64,000 nt of DNA, taken from Nymphalis io. Lineage: Eukaryota > Arthropoda > Insecta > Lepidoptera > Nymphalidae. This document shows, one piece after another, positions 1 to 12,045 of the stretch. Both the position numbers and the translations under genes were made by a program. Every line of letters begins with the position of its first letter. Positions within the stretch are counted from its first letter, which is position 1. The DNA is taken from assembly GCF_905147045.1 (NCBI RefSeq), contig NC_065901.1:5084001-5148000 (forward strand). Direction: 5' to 3'. Under the pieces are notes generated by a model, which was not told the origin of the DNA, made no database searches, and was given only the letters and a program-made list of their open reading frames with translations.

Positions 1-469
1 TAAGATGCTTTTTTTAATCTGTTGTAAAACTATACTATAAATCAATGCAATGCGTAAGTAGCCACGTGACATCAAATACAATAAAAAAAACGCAAATAAA
101 CTTTTTTTTAAAAAGCCACTAATTCGAAAGGGCAGATCACATTATGAAGACTTATCAAGTAAATCCGATGCTTGTTTTAACTCAAGCAATTATGTAAACG
201 AACTTCATGTTGGGTTAAGCGTTTTCCTATCAGTTGGCGTGCCCTAACAAATTTCATTAAAAGTTTAAATTTTGTTTTATAATATTATAACTCAAGCAGG
301 ACCCGGTAATTCTTCCTCCTTTCAATAGTCACTTAATATCAATCTTTATAAAAAATAAACAATAAAGTGCTTTTTCATTTTGTGAATTACTTAAACTCGA
401 GTAAAAGGGCATCACAAGGCAGAAATTTCGCCATTGCTAGACCTTTTAGACGATATATACACTATATAG
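1..469. other. AT-rich intergenic DNA, no gene seen
   Basis: No coding pattern or recognised repeat. The right edge is where similarity to the LINE copy at 44297-47800 begins (near 470). Confidence 0.5.
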
Positions 470-2882
470 TCTTCTGCTGACTTCTCACCCGGTGGAATAT
501 CAGGTTGTGGTTCAGGCTCCACTTGGTTCTTCGGATCACGGCCTTATATCTACCAAAGTGCCACAGGCCAAGCTGCCGCCATCAGCGGTATGCAAACGTC
601 GCGTTTGGCACTATAAGTCGGCAGATTGGGACGGTATGCGCGATTACTTCAGTCCCTTGGAAGGAACGTTTCTTCAGTGGGAATGACCCGACAGCTAGTG
701 CCGCTGCTGTTGCTGATGAGATCATGTTAGGAATGGAATACTACATTCCTAGCTCAGATCTCATCAATAGGGGTACGCGTAACCGTTGGTTCACGCGTGA
801 ATGTGCCGACGCTGTATCATCTAAGCAGGCGGCATATCGCGCGTGGATCAACGGCTGCATTAGCGGGGCATCTAACATTGACTCACTGAAAGCAAACTAC
901 AATAAAAATTCCAAGTCCTGTAGGAAGGCATACACGAGAGCGGATGCACAGCGCATTGTACAGATTGGTCATGACCTTATTTCGCATCCTAGGGGCTCCC
1001 GTAGCTTCTGGCGTCTGACCAAGTCTGTGCAAAACAATTTCTGCCAACCTTCGCTGCCACCGCTCAGAAATCCAGACGGATCGCTAGCTCACAGTCCGCA
1101 GGAGAAAGCCGACCTCCTGGCTAAACTCTTTGCCGACAACTCTGTGATCGATGATTGTAGTGCGCAGCCACCAACAATACCTTCATGTGGCCACACGATG
1201 CCTGACATCAAAATCAGGCAACGTGATGTGCGTGCGGAGCTGCAATCACTCGATATACGGAAAGCTAGCGGTCCCGATGGAATACCAGCCATTGTGCTGA
1301 AGAAGTGCGCAGCGGAGCTGTCTCCTGTGTTAACGCGCCTGTTCCAACTTTCTCTCTCTTCGGGATGTGTGCCGGGGGCTTGGAGAAGAGCTAATGTGCA
1401 AGCGGTTCCCAAAAAAGGGGATCGGTCTGACCCGGCAAATTATCGGCCAATAGCTATCACCTCAGTACTTTGTAAGGTGATGGAACGGATTTTAAACAAC
1501 CAACTGATCCATTACCTAGAAGATCACTGTCTAATTAATGATCGTCAGTACGGGTTTCGACCAAAACGGTCCACAGGTGATCTTCTAGCGTACGTAACGC
1601 ACCTCTGGGGTGAAGCTATCGACAAGCATGGAGAATCGTTGGCTGTCAGCCTCGATATCTCCAAGGCTTTCGACAGGGTCTGGCACAGAAGTCTTCTCTC
1701 CAAGCTACCGGCATATGGTCTGCCTGCTCAGCTATGCACCTGGATTGCCAGCTTCCTACACAAGCGTAGCCTTCGTGTTTTAGTAGATGGTTGCGCTTCA
1801 CAATTCTATGTAGTGAATGCTGGGGTCCCCCAGGGATCTGTGCTATCTCCCACACTCTTTCTTTTGCATATCAATGATATGCTCTCTCTTGGGAACATAC
1901 ATTGCTATGCAGATGATAGTACAGTGCATGGTGGATACCACGGACGCGCAGTGACTGGGCGGGCGGAAACTGAGGAGAGGCGGGAGAATCTTGTCATTGA
2001 ACTCGATAGGACGTTAGAGCTCATCGCCAAATGGGGTTCTGATAATCTTGTTGAGTTTAATGCCAAGAAAACACAGGTGTGCGCTCTCACAGCGAAAAAG
2101 TCACCATTTTACCCTCATCCCTCCCTCTGTGGCACACCGCTGATGATACAAAGCAAAATCGCCATGCTGGGGATGGACGTTCGCTGCGACCTTAGTCCAA
2201 GGGATTACATCGAGGCTATTATAAAAACAGCTTCACGAAAACTCGGAGTTCTGAACAAGGTGCGGCGTTTTTTCACGCCACAACAACTGTGCCTGTTATA
2301 CAAAACACAGGTACGGTCTTGCGTTGAATATTGCTCGCACCTTTGGGATGGCTCCGCTAAGTACCTAATGGAGGCCTTGGACCGTTTGCAGCGACGTGCA
2401 GTACGCATTATTGGCGACGTAAAGGTCACAAACACCCTTGAACCTTTACAATTGCGTCGCGAGATAGCAGCACTGAGCGCTTTCTATCGTCTGTATCACG
2501 GCGAGTGCTCTGAGGAATTATTCTCTCTAATTCCTGCTTCCCCCTTCCTTCTTAAGTCCACGCGAGCTGGTTCTCGATGTCACCGCCTAACTGTGACATC
2601 AATTCCATCGCGCACAAAGAAATTTGGCAACTCCTTTCTTTGCCGCACTACCAAAGAATGGAATTCCTTACCAGCTCACGTGTTCCCCTCCTCTTACAAC
2701 CCGGGTTCCTTCAAACGAGGCGTGAAGAGGCATCTTGCGGGCCGGCATGGCGGGGACGGCTAGTACAGAACATTCTTCCCGACTGTACTGGCCGTCGTCG
2801 CGTTTGGACTCTACTACCACTTACCATCAGGTGGAGTGGAGTCATTTGCCATCCCGGGGCATATAAAAAAAAAAAAAAAAAA
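470..2882 (+). mobile_element. 5'-truncated non-LTR retrotransposon (jockey/CR1 group), copy 1
   Basis: Similarity to the longer copy at 44297-47800 starts near 470, inside the end of the endonuclease domain, and runs to the 3' end. What remains is the last part of the APE-type endonuclease (the S-D-H triad near 525-545), the whole reverse transcriptase, a 3' UTR of about 105 bases and an A tract at 2866-2882. 5' truncation is normal for target-primed reverse transcription. The 3' UTR contains ACCACTTACCATCAGGTGG (2816-2834), which is shared with the Metulj-like SINEs. The exact clade (jockey, CR1 or Daphne-like) is not decided. No target-site duplication could be fixed. Confidence 0.9.
650..2763 (+). 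CDS. Reverse transcriptase of non-LTR retrotransposon, copy 1 (5'-truncated)
   Basis: One open frame of about 700 codons encodes the RT that primes on nicked target DNA. The frame is open back to 505, but residues before about 48 are out of frame with the element. The endonuclease frame (492-686) is shifted relative to the RT by a 5-base deletion near 646, seen by comparison with copy 2 at about 45645. RT motifs in order are FRPKRSTG (about 1553), the palm block SLDISKAFDRVWH (about 1648), VPQGSVLSP (about 1825), and YADD at 1906-1917 with both catalytic Asp present. The C-terminal region has the usual C-X2-Y-C and R-R-A-V-R-I-I-G motifs. No promoter or complete endonuclease remains, so this copy is probably dead although its RT is unbroken. 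Confidence 0.85.
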
Positions 2883-3037
2883 TATAAAATTACAAATAGC
2901 CCATTTATTTATATCATCAACTTTATGTTTAGCCTGAATTATGAACACTTGAGTTAAAAATATTTTTGGCTTTAAATAACATTTTTATTATTATGTTGTA
3001 TGAACTTTATTTTACAAAAAAAAAAAAATATTTTTGA

Positions 3038-3325
3038 CGAGCCGGTTGGAGTGGTTGGTGGATGCTTGCTTTTCACGCTGAAGGTTGTGGGTTCGATTCC
3101 CACCCAGGACAGATATTTGTGTGCATGAACATGTCTATCCAGAATAGACATGTATGTGTATATATATAAGTATATATATATAAGTATGTATTTACAAAAG
3201 GAAAATAGTATATATTGTATATCAGTTGTCTGGTTTCCATAGTACAAGCTCTGTACAAGCATAATTTAGGATCAGATGGCCGTGTGTGAAAAATCTCCCA
3301 GGATATTATTATTATTATTATTTTA
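3038..3325 (+). repeat. tRNA-derived SINE, family a, copy 1
   Basis: The tRNA-like head has an A-box-like TGGTTGGTGG and the B box GGTTCGATTCC near 3090. A family-specific body follows (CAGTTGTCTGGTTTCCATAG), then a tail ending in (ATT)n at 3305-3324. The same unit is at 5814, 23297, 31625 (minus) and 40045 (minus). It is a pol III-type SINE, not a functional tRNA gene. Confidence 0.85.
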
Positions 3326-3514
3326 TAATAATTTAATTTAAATTTTGCCCTAATAATGTAATATGTCTGATTCTAGAAGTCGAACTGAAGGTAAACTGAT
3401 GTCAAAGATAATGGGCTTCACTTACAAACGTAGCTTAGCGGATGTTTAATAAAATATTGATTTCGTTCTTTCTGTCATTCGAAAGTAGGAGTCACAGCCA
3501 TGTTTAACTAAAAA

Positions 3515-3542
3515 GCTAGGCAACGTATAAACGTTGCCTAGC
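3515..3542. repeat. Perfect hairpin, 12-bp arms, 4-base loop
   Basis: GCTAGGCAACGT (3515-3526) is repeated inverted at 3531-3542 around the loop ATAA. No transposon boundary was recognised here. Confidence 0.8.
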
Positions 3543-3647
3543 GGCTTACTTATAAAAGTTTTACTTTTACTTTTACTTATAAAAGTAAGGTGGAATATAT
3601 TTTTTTAAAACGTCAAATTGTATTATTACAATGACGGAAGTTTTTCC

Positions 3648-3923
3648 TTTTATAAAGAATAAGAAGACGCGCAAATGGGCCACCTGATGGTAATTGGTCA
3701 CTAACGCCCATAGACATTGGCATTGTATGAAATGTTAACCATCGCTTACATAGCCAATGCGCCACCATGTTATGTCCATTGTGCCTGTAATTACACTGGC
3801 TCACTCACCCTCCAAACCGGAACACAACAATACCAAGTACTGCTGTTTTGCGGTAGAATATCTGATGAGTGGGTGGTACCTACCCAGACGAGCTTGCACA
3901 TTGCCCTACCACCAGTAAAAGTT
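3648..3923 (-). repeat. Metulj-like SINE, copy m1
   Basis: On the minus strand it begins ACTGGTGGTAGGGC and runs through the GTAGGTACCACCCACTCATC and GTAAGCGATGGTTAACATTT blocks to the 3' tail (ACCATCAGGTGGCC). It is one of about a dozen copies here. The family name is from memory of nymphalid SINEs. Confidence 0.8.
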
Positions 3924-3926
3924 TAG

Positions 3927-4439
3927 TTTGAGGTATGTTAGGTGTGTTAGCAAAAAAATTTATAATTTAAACGAAAATTGCAAAGTTTTTTCTGTCAATA
4001 ATTTTTCAAGTAAAATTAAATAAGAGAAAGCAAATTGTGTCCTACAAAATTATATTTTGGGACAATTGATAACTGTTCAGGCATCTGCTCATCAGGTTTG
4101 TGTAGAGCGATGAATGTCAAACTGAGTTTGAAAATGACAAATGCTCGCTAATGACCTGACGCCATTGTGATTGGTCCAAATGAAATAATAACTGTAAGTA
4201 ATGTTTGATTAAAATAATAAAATTACTTTTAAATATCCTATTTTCATTAATAATATTTTTATCGTCTGTATTTATTCACAATGAATAATTCAAATAATTT
4301 GAAATTTAAATTCGTAAAACACGAATCCGATCACATATTCGAGATTATTATTTTAAATGAATATTAGAAATGTTACGTTGGTTTAGCTTAGATGATCAAC
4401 CATCTTTGTACATATAAATACATAAATAAATAAATATCG
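3927..4439. other. Intergenic DNA, no gene seen
   Basis: AT-rich and without coding signal. A slightly GC-richer stretch at about 4075-4170 matches no family recognised here. Confidence 0.5.
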
Positions 4440-4906
4440 TCAGCTGCGCTCTAACGATTATTACCTTCTTTCTGTGCCTATTCACACTTCTGGTTTCGTT
4501 TCTAATTCTTACTCCGTTCAAGCTGTTCGATTATGGAACAAAGTACCTGAGCATATAAGGAAAGCCACTTCTAAACCTACTTTCAAGTCTCGTCTCCGTG
4601 AGCATATCTTGTCAGAAAGCTCCTAGTTCTCTTCATCTTTGACATCTACATATAATGCGTTATTATTATATGTATATATGTGTGTATATATATGTATACG
4701 TATATATTATTCATATGTTCTTTGTTTTTGTTGTTGTTGTATTTGTATGTATGTATATTTTCGACTATTAATTACCGCCTTCACGAATTTCCGCTTACCC
4801 TAAAGGTTGACTGGTAGAGAATGCCTTTAAGCATTAAGTCCGCCTTTTGTCATAGTACTCAATGTAGTGGACAAAAAGTTTTAAAATAAATAAATAAAAT
4901 AAATAC
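4440..4906 (+). mobile_element. 3' end of a non-LTR retrotransposon (L2/CR1-type tail)
   Basis: 4440-4626 translates in one frame as the conserved C-terminus of a LINE RT protein, including VRLWNKVPEHIRKA and TFKSRLREHILSE, followed by a stop. The 3' UTR carries TTGACTGGTAGAGAATGCC (near 4807) and CATTAAGTCCGCCTTTTGT, then an (AATA)n tail at 4886-4906. Only the last 60 or so codons are present, so this is a strongly 5'-truncated insertion. It differs from the LINE at 470. Confidence 0.75.
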
Positions 4907-5813
4907 AAACTTAAAAAAATATTTGAATATTTTAAAATAAAGTAGTATATACAAATATTATTGTATTTAAAATTTTAGTACAGATCTCCAGAAAATAAAA
5001 AACTACTGGAGGGCCTCCCGTGCTAAATTAAATGGACGTATACCATTAAGGGCTTATAAATTAAACCTGTGTCGAAATTCTTTCTAGCAAAATAATGCTG
5101 ATTACTGTTTGTCTTTTAATACCTATGAATAGTAGATGAAAAAGAAACAAATGTGAACAAACAACATGCTTAAATGAATGGAACTTACCTTTGTTTGAAG
5201 TTGCGATTTTAAGGTGAAATCATAAACATTTAATAATTATTATTGTACCAATCAAATCGTATCTTTCAAGATAATTGGGTGTATGGTGCAAGTGAGATAT
5301 TTGTTGTGCGGCGGTGAGGTGAGGGGCACGATTTCAATTGAATTTGTGCTGATATAAAATGTTATTTCCATGAGTTTTACATTTTATAAAGTTATATCCT
5401 TCAATAAATCACATTAATTGTTAATATCAGTGTAAAAATAAAAATCATACGACGAGTTAACGTAACAAAATGAGCCTTATCAAATTGTAATTACGATATA
5501 AAATTACTAAATATAACCTATGTAATTAGGTACTACTGGGTAAAAGTAAATCTATATCGAATAATTCTCATACAGTGAATCGTATCGCTTCAACGTTGAT
5601 ACTAATCTATTAATCTTATAACGGTAACGTCAGCATAGTTTAACATAAATCGTGATGGTTAGTAGGCCTTAATTAGTAGTAAAGTAATAGACTGTTCACG
5701 TCCGTGTACACGTGGAACTTATCCCACCCTATTCTACTGCGGGTTGCTCCCTGACACATACAAAGTTTTCAAGATTTTCTTAATCGCTGAGTATAAAATA
5801 AATTATAAATACA
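4907..5813. other. Intergenic DNA, no gene seen
   Basis: AT-rich with no supported gene or recognised repeat. Confidence 0.5.
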
Positions 5814-6090
5814 AACGGGCCGGTAGACGTGGTTGGTAGATACTTTCCTTTCATGTCGAAGGTGTGGGCGGTGGGTGTGGGTTTGATTACCACCCAGGAT
5901 AGATATTTGTGTCCATGCACATGTCTGTTTGTCCTGACTAACATTATAATTACACCCAGACTAATTATGTATATAAGTATGTATTTACAAACGAGAAGTA
6001 GTACATGTAGTATATCAGTTGTCTGGTTTTCATAGTACAAGCTCTGTACAAGTAGTTTGGGATCAGATGGCCGTGTAAGAATAATGTCAC
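5814..6090 (+). repeat. tRNA-derived SINE, family a, copy 2
   Basis: Head GGCCGGTAGACGTGGTTGG, a degraded B box (GGTTTGATTACC), and the same body and 3' block (GGGATCAGATGGCCGTGT) as the other family a copies. It has a small internal insertion near 5865-5880 and lacks a clean (ATT)n tail. Confidence 0.8.
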
Positions 6091-9000
6091 AGCATATTAA
6101 ATAAAAACGATGCGCTTAAAAACTCAGTAGTATTTGCTTGGATTTTTTTTCCTCTGAGCCACATCGGCTCAAGATTTTGCTTAAGATAATTAATAAAAAT
6201 AATATACAATTTTATATATCTATATAATGTAGATTGATTACAAGTAATATGGAGCTGATATATTTCATTGATATAGTCACGAGTTTCGTCAAAGAAAAAA
6301 TATCGCACAAATAGACATCAAGCCAATTTGCCTGTGAAGAGGAAATGGTCGCTGCGCTCGGAAGCCAGACGAGACCTCCGTGTTCTTTAACGAGGAAGGC
6401 ACAATAGATATAATATATATATAGTTGCATTAACATTCTGTGAGAAATGTTTTAATTTAAATCATTTATGTATATAATCGTTTGTGCGATACTATCGATA
6501 TTCTGCTTAAAAAATTGAGTTTAAAGTAAGCTTGCGGATTTTATGCAACTAAAAGATAAGTATGTATCCATAAAATATATTTTTTTTCATAATATGTAAC
6601 ACTTATATATTGAAAATGTATATGTTTAAAATATTTGTTGAAACATGTTTTAAAAAGTATTAGCGACTAATTTTATTTTCACCAAATCCTTAACAGTGAC
6701 ATCAATGTCAAAATTGCCAATGTTATTTTGAAAGGATTAGTACTTTGAAACAAGTAAATCTACATTGTATTAGATTTCTAAATGAAATAAACTTTTTTAA
6801 TTAAGTAATTTTGATTGTGCATTTATTGATTCTATTTACAATTAATCGTACAAAATAACCCATATATTAAAACTACGCAAATGCAAATTTCGAATAGTGA
6901 CGTCTTTAACGTGGTCCGCCGTGACAAAGCCTGTCCATCCACATCACGGCTTTACAAAAACACTAAGGAATGGGGCAGAATAGACTATTACTACATGGAC
7001 TTGGGTTTGGCAAATTAAGTTCTATGTTAGTTCTCCAAAACCTATCGCATTATTAGAGCCAAAAATTTTATAAAATAAAATGTTATCTATTTATAAAATA
7101 TTTTAATTCTTTCTCTCTCTAAGTCCCGATTAGGACGGCCATCTGACACAAAACGAGAGAGCTCAGACACAAGACCAAATACTGTTAACTTTTTGACAAA
7201 GAAATACAATTACTTGTTTCTGACCAGACCTTGATGTCAACTTATTAATTAAGATCTTCATTTTTATTAACTAGGCGCTAAACCATCGAGGCAATGTATT
7301 TTATAAAATAATCCTAAATGTGTTTCAAATACCGTATATTTATTATTAATTATGAAACCCTCGATTATCGTATTATCAGATTATTTATTATGTTTAAATT
7401 CTGCATAATATTTACATTCGCGTTTTATGCTTTATGATAAACATATTTGCCGTTGAACGTGCTGCTACATATCTTATTTGTGTTACGTATATTATTTATA
7501 AATTAATTAATATATCATTAACTATTTATTAAATAATATTATTACGATTTGCAGTTAAGCATTATGGACTAAAAATATTTCTTAACATTAAACAATGTTA
7601 TTTTTAAGAGCTCATAAATTACATTTCAGTTAAACAAAAGAAAAGCACATAGAACCTCCTTTTTCAACAAATTCAATGCGATTTTGGTTCAACATAGCTC
7701 TACTGTTATTATAACTGTAATTATCGATGTTTTTAGTACAATTATTGCTATTAATATTATTGACCACATGTGTAATTCATATAAAAATGATTATGGGTAT
7801 GTTTGAACAAGTGATCAACCGCTTGCTCAAACTTGCCCACAACAAAAATAGCGTATGTGTTGTAATATAGTTAGGTACACCTATTGTATGTTATTGGTAT
7901 GTTGTATATATGCTTTTATAGATATTCTAACCTAATTATTATGAATTGATCTCAAAAGGTTATTACGCAAATGATTCGTGTATTTCTGTTTCACTAAGAT
8001 AAGAACATCATTATTTACACTGCAAAAAATGGGACTAAAATAATTAAATAACAGTCGCGTGAGTATTGATTACACATAATGCAATCATCTAACAATTGGT
8101 AAATGGAAATACGTTTTTATATTTTCTCTATTGTTTTAATTTAAGTTTCATTTTTGTATTGATTAACGTCTATTGTCTCTACTCGTTGTTTTTTTTTTTA
8201 AACTTCATCACTGTCCATTATCCTGTTATATATTCCAATATGAGATGAGTAAATATGGACTCATCGCTTCATATTATCCTTCGCAAGATCCTGCAGCCAG
8301 CGCTACAACTTTATGTGAGTGATGATTACGGGTATAATATAAATTTATTGCAAAGCTAAAAAATAAAGTAAACTTGTATACTTAAAGACAGATATAATCA
8401 CAGTTTCATCAGGAATATGTATCGAAAATTATTAATATGTTCATTTTTAGAGTTCTGAATTTCAACTTTGCTATTTCTTTCGGTTGATGTTGTAATTAAA
8501 TTAATATATATGTATTCATTTTGATAATAATATCCAAAATTATATACAAAAGTTATCATTCTCGCACACTTGTTTCTTTTTTTTTCAACAAATCATTTTA
8601 TAATATATATATAAGCAAAATACAACACAATCCATCACGAGATCTCCTAAGCTATCCACCTGATTGAGTTGAATTTGTCCGAGTTGCTCCTTCTCCGACG
8701 TAAACACTTATTAAGAATGGACTTTACGCAAATCCTATTCAAAATACATTTTTATTCTTATCTACCTGGTATATACAGTAAAGCCGGGACGATAAATTAG
8801 TAGTTCATAATATTAAATTAGTTTAATTAAATCAAATATATTGCCAGAAAGCAAAAATTTATATTTAAGCGCTTGTTTTATTGGACTATAAAATAAGCAT
8901 ATAAATATAAATCAAACTCAGCATATTTAATGCGTTAAGCGTTAATTTCAAGTCAAATGACTATCATTATTGTATTCAGGTTTTTTTTTTATTTCCTATG

Positions 9001-9738
9001 ATAATATATTAATGTACAAATTCTATTTTATACCAACGTTATATATCCACAAAAACATTCGTTATTGCGTGTATAAAAATATTTTAACAAAATATATATC
9101 CATTATAGGTATATAAAATATAATAACTTAACAATCAAAATATAAATAAAAAAATAAATTCTAATCGACGAATAACAAAACATATTTTTGAAAGTACATA
9201 GATTTATTTTAGTACATACTACTTATACTATTATTGCATAAAATATAAAGATAAAAATAATATTAAGAAATAGTGTGACATAAATAACTCATTTTTCAAG
9301 TATAAAAAGTCCAGTTGAGTTTTTCTTTTTTTAATTTATAATAGATTTTAATAATAATTTATAATTTTAATAGCGGATTTTTTGTTATTTTTTTAAGTCA
9401 ATTTAAATATCTTTTAACTGTTGTTTTTCCATTTTTATTGTTGACATAGACTAAGGAATGTCTTTTACCCGTTATAATTATAATCAAAGCCATTAAAGTA
9501 AGCTCATTAGTTGTGTTCTTAAATGTACGCTGCTCTTAATAGATAGTAAAGATTAAACTGAGAATTAACTTAGATTACAAAACAATCGTAATCACAATCA
9601 TGATGATTTATCCGTCTGTACCTACTGCATTAATACATGTTATTGTAAGTCCACACTGGTATTTTTCTCATATGCTTAAAACATATTATAATGTCATTAA
9701 ATAGAATATATATATATATAATATATAGTATATAATAA
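6091..9738. other. Long intergenic stretch, no gene seen
   Basis: AT-rich DNA without a coding frame that looks real. Two small pieces stand out: 7115-7180, a family b SINE remnant, and 6890-6990, a GC-richer stretch that could be a worn LINE tail but could not be assigned. Confidence 0.5.
7115..7180 (-). repeat. Family b SINE fragment
   Basis: Matches the centre of family b in minus orientation (CCCGATTAGGACGGCCATC against CCGATGGGACGGCAATC, then a variant of the following GAC-rich block). Only about 65 bases remain. Confidence 0.5.
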
Positions 9739-10046
9739 GCCGAGATGGCCCAGTGGTAAGAACGCGTGAATCTTAACCGATGATCGTGGGTTCAAACGCG
9801 GGCAAGCACCACTGAATTTTCATGTGCTTAATTTGTAATTATAATTCATCTCGTGCTATACGGTGAAGGAAAATACCGTGAGGAAACCTGCATGTGTCTA
9901 ATTTCACTGAAATTCTGCCACATGTGTATTCCACCAATCCGCATTGGAGCAGCGTGGTGGAATAAGCTCCAAACCTTCTCCTCAAAAAGAGGAGAAGAGG
10001 GCTTTAGCCCAGCAGTGGGACATTCACAGGCTGTTACGGTACGGTA
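9739..10046 (+). repeat. tRNA-derived SINE, family c, copy 1 (complete)
   Basis: The head GCCGAGATGGCCCAGTGGT is tRNA-like, with a B box GTGGGTTCAAACGC. The body contains GAGGAAACCTGCATGTGTC and CCACATGTGTATTCCACCAA. The 3' end reads GGGCTTTAGCCCAGCAGTGG then GACATTCACAGGCTGTTACG. That tail resembles the 3' end of the RTE elements in this window (38890-38930 and 54539-54575). This is the best-preserved family c copy. Confidence 0.85.
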
Positions 10047-11403
10047 AAAAGAATAAGTACATTATAAAAATCAGAATCGATCCAACATACTGTCCACTTT
10101 TTTAAACTCTTTGATAATCCAATTGATTGAATCTAAACTGTGAAGTTAATACAATTATTATTATTTTAAAGAAATGTAAGCTCTGAATGTAATAATAACA
10201 TTTAATAAAGTCTTATCAGAGGTTCGCAAAACATATTTTAGTCTAATAACCGGCGAAAGAAACAGCAACTGAGCATGCAGACAACAGATCTAATTGATAT
10301 GAAGTTGTAGATTATATTATCATACATTCATTGACGTATTTTAATTTTAAAAATTAATGAGGTTCCATAAGCTAGCAATACTGTCATATTTATTATTTAC
10401 CAGTAAAACCTATAATTTATGTAACTAAGTAAGAGAGATGAACGTAGAACTTATCCCTGGAGGTAGTCAACCTTCTGAATTCGACTACTTTGGTATGTAA
10501 TCAGATTAAAAGCGAATTCATTAATTCCGTAATGATGACATCTGGATAGAATAAATCTAAAATCATCCAAAACATTTTTAGGTAATCTTTAAAAATATAT
10601 AAAGAAGCTATTAATAACCACCTCCTAAATTAAAGTCTATCTATCTAATTTAATTATCTATCTTAAGTCTATCTAATTTAAGTATATAGATAACTTGGTA
10701 GCAATTTTATATAAATATGAGTGAAATTACCAAGCGAATATTGTAGATGTTTCGTCGATGCGAGATGATTTGCTACTTGATGCAAAGCGGTGGGGGATCG
10801 GCTTTCAAACTGTTAAAACTTTATATTGATAAAACTTTGGCGTCAGCAGTTTCAACATATTTTGTCAACTTGGTAATGTCTACGTAAAAACTTGAGTTAC
10901 AATCTTGACATTTCTGATAGCAAAAGTGATTGGAACACAGAATCTAAATATAATTCCATGTATTATATCCAAAAGTTATCTTGAATTGTTTTCTTAGCGA
11001 TAAGACTGCTTTTTTATGTATTTTTTTATGTATTACTATATTTGTATTGCGCTATTTAATTTAATATGTATGACGGTTTTGATTATAAATAGCAACGAAA
11101 TAAATAATAAAACCAAAAGTACTTAGAGAAGTTTTCTTTGAATAAGCACGTAAGATAAAGTTTATTGTGTTCGGGTGAAGGGTGAAAGATCACTTTTCTT
11201 TGCATAATATTTATAGAATAATTATACATTGTTTTTTTTGTTATTTTAAAACAAAAACCTTAAAGATTAAGTCTTAAAAATACGCTAGCCTCACACATCA
11301 ACTAAGCCGCCAGATCTAATAATCATGAAATATTGCACTGTATTTTCAATGATATGAAGGTAAGTAGTGTGAAAGGTTTTTTACATAAGCATCCCCAACA
11401 CCC
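10047..11403. other. Intergenic DNA, no gene seen
   Basis: AT-rich with no convincing coding sequence. Short tandem-like runs of TCTATCTAATTTAA occur near 10636-10685. Confidence 0.5.
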
Positions 11404-11545
11404 TATAGCATACTCCCCTCGTGGCTCAGCGGGCGTCGTTCTACTATGGAGTCATATCGCTCAATCGGACGAAGTTAGGCCATGGCCAAAGAGAGATCAG
11501 GCGAAAGCAGAACGGCTTCATGTACTTTTCAAACACCTAAGCCCT
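11404..11545 (-). repeat. Diverged family b SINE
   Basis: In minus orientation this aligns with the middle of family b (the AATCGGACGAAG / CCAAAGAGAGATCAGGCG block matches the AATCCGACACGACCGG / AAAGAGTTCAGGCGCAGG block). It is old and 5'- and 3'-incomplete. Confidence 0.5.
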
Positions 11546-11724
11546 GACTGTTACTAAATATTATATATAATCTAATCAATTTTTATTTGCCTGATGAATT
11601 GAATTTTGAATTCTATTTAAAGTTGTTTGAATCTAAAACAGTTCTTGTATGTCCAAGGTAGTTTGATGTTACAATAATTCAAAGAACTATGTTTGTTAAT
11701 AGACAATAAAATATAATAATGTCA

Positions 11725-12045
11725 TCTAGATAGATTTCAGCCACGGCGGTCAATTCCAAGAAAGATTAGCCAACTACGCAGGAGATATTATAGTGCACAA
11801 GTGTGGGCGCAAACACAGGTGCACTCTCTCTTCCCTCACTCTCATAATCCGATGGGACGGCAATCCGACACGACCAGAAAGAGTTCAGGCGCAGGACCAA
11901 CGTCTTTACGTGCTTTCCGAGGCACGAGAGTGTACACACTTCCAACTTCTAGACTCCGGGACTTATTGGCCCGACCTGGGAATTGAACCCAGGACCTCCG
12001 GGTCAGCGGACTTACATCAAGCCACTAGATCAACGAGGTAGTCAA
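11725..12045 (-). repeat. tRNA-derived SINE, family b (near complete)
   Basis: Read on the minus strand it has the head GACTACCTCGTTGATCTAGT, a B-box region GGGTTCAATTCCCAGGTCG, a body with CACGTAAAGACG and TTTGCGCCCACACTTGTGC, and a 3' end AATTGACCGCCGTGGCTG. Family b copies are also at 25705, 26600, 28320, 41967 and 59198. Peptides read from it are meaningless. Confidence 0.85.

Noticed and set aside
3040..3115. Possible tRNA genes at SINE heads (also 23297, 28325, 9739)
   Set aside because: They have A- and B-box-like sequences but no foldable acceptor stem, and each is followed by the same SINE body. They are SINE promoters, not tRNA genes.
3073..3258. Open frames reading like WVGIEPTT or WESNPQ in several places (3073, 5780, 40058, 11793, 59191)
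   Set aside because: They are translations of tRNA-derived SINE sequence around the B box. The same peptides recur wherever the SINEs do.
6330..6410. GC-richer patch as a possible exon
   Set aside because: Too short, with stops in all frames nearby. It may be a worn repeat.
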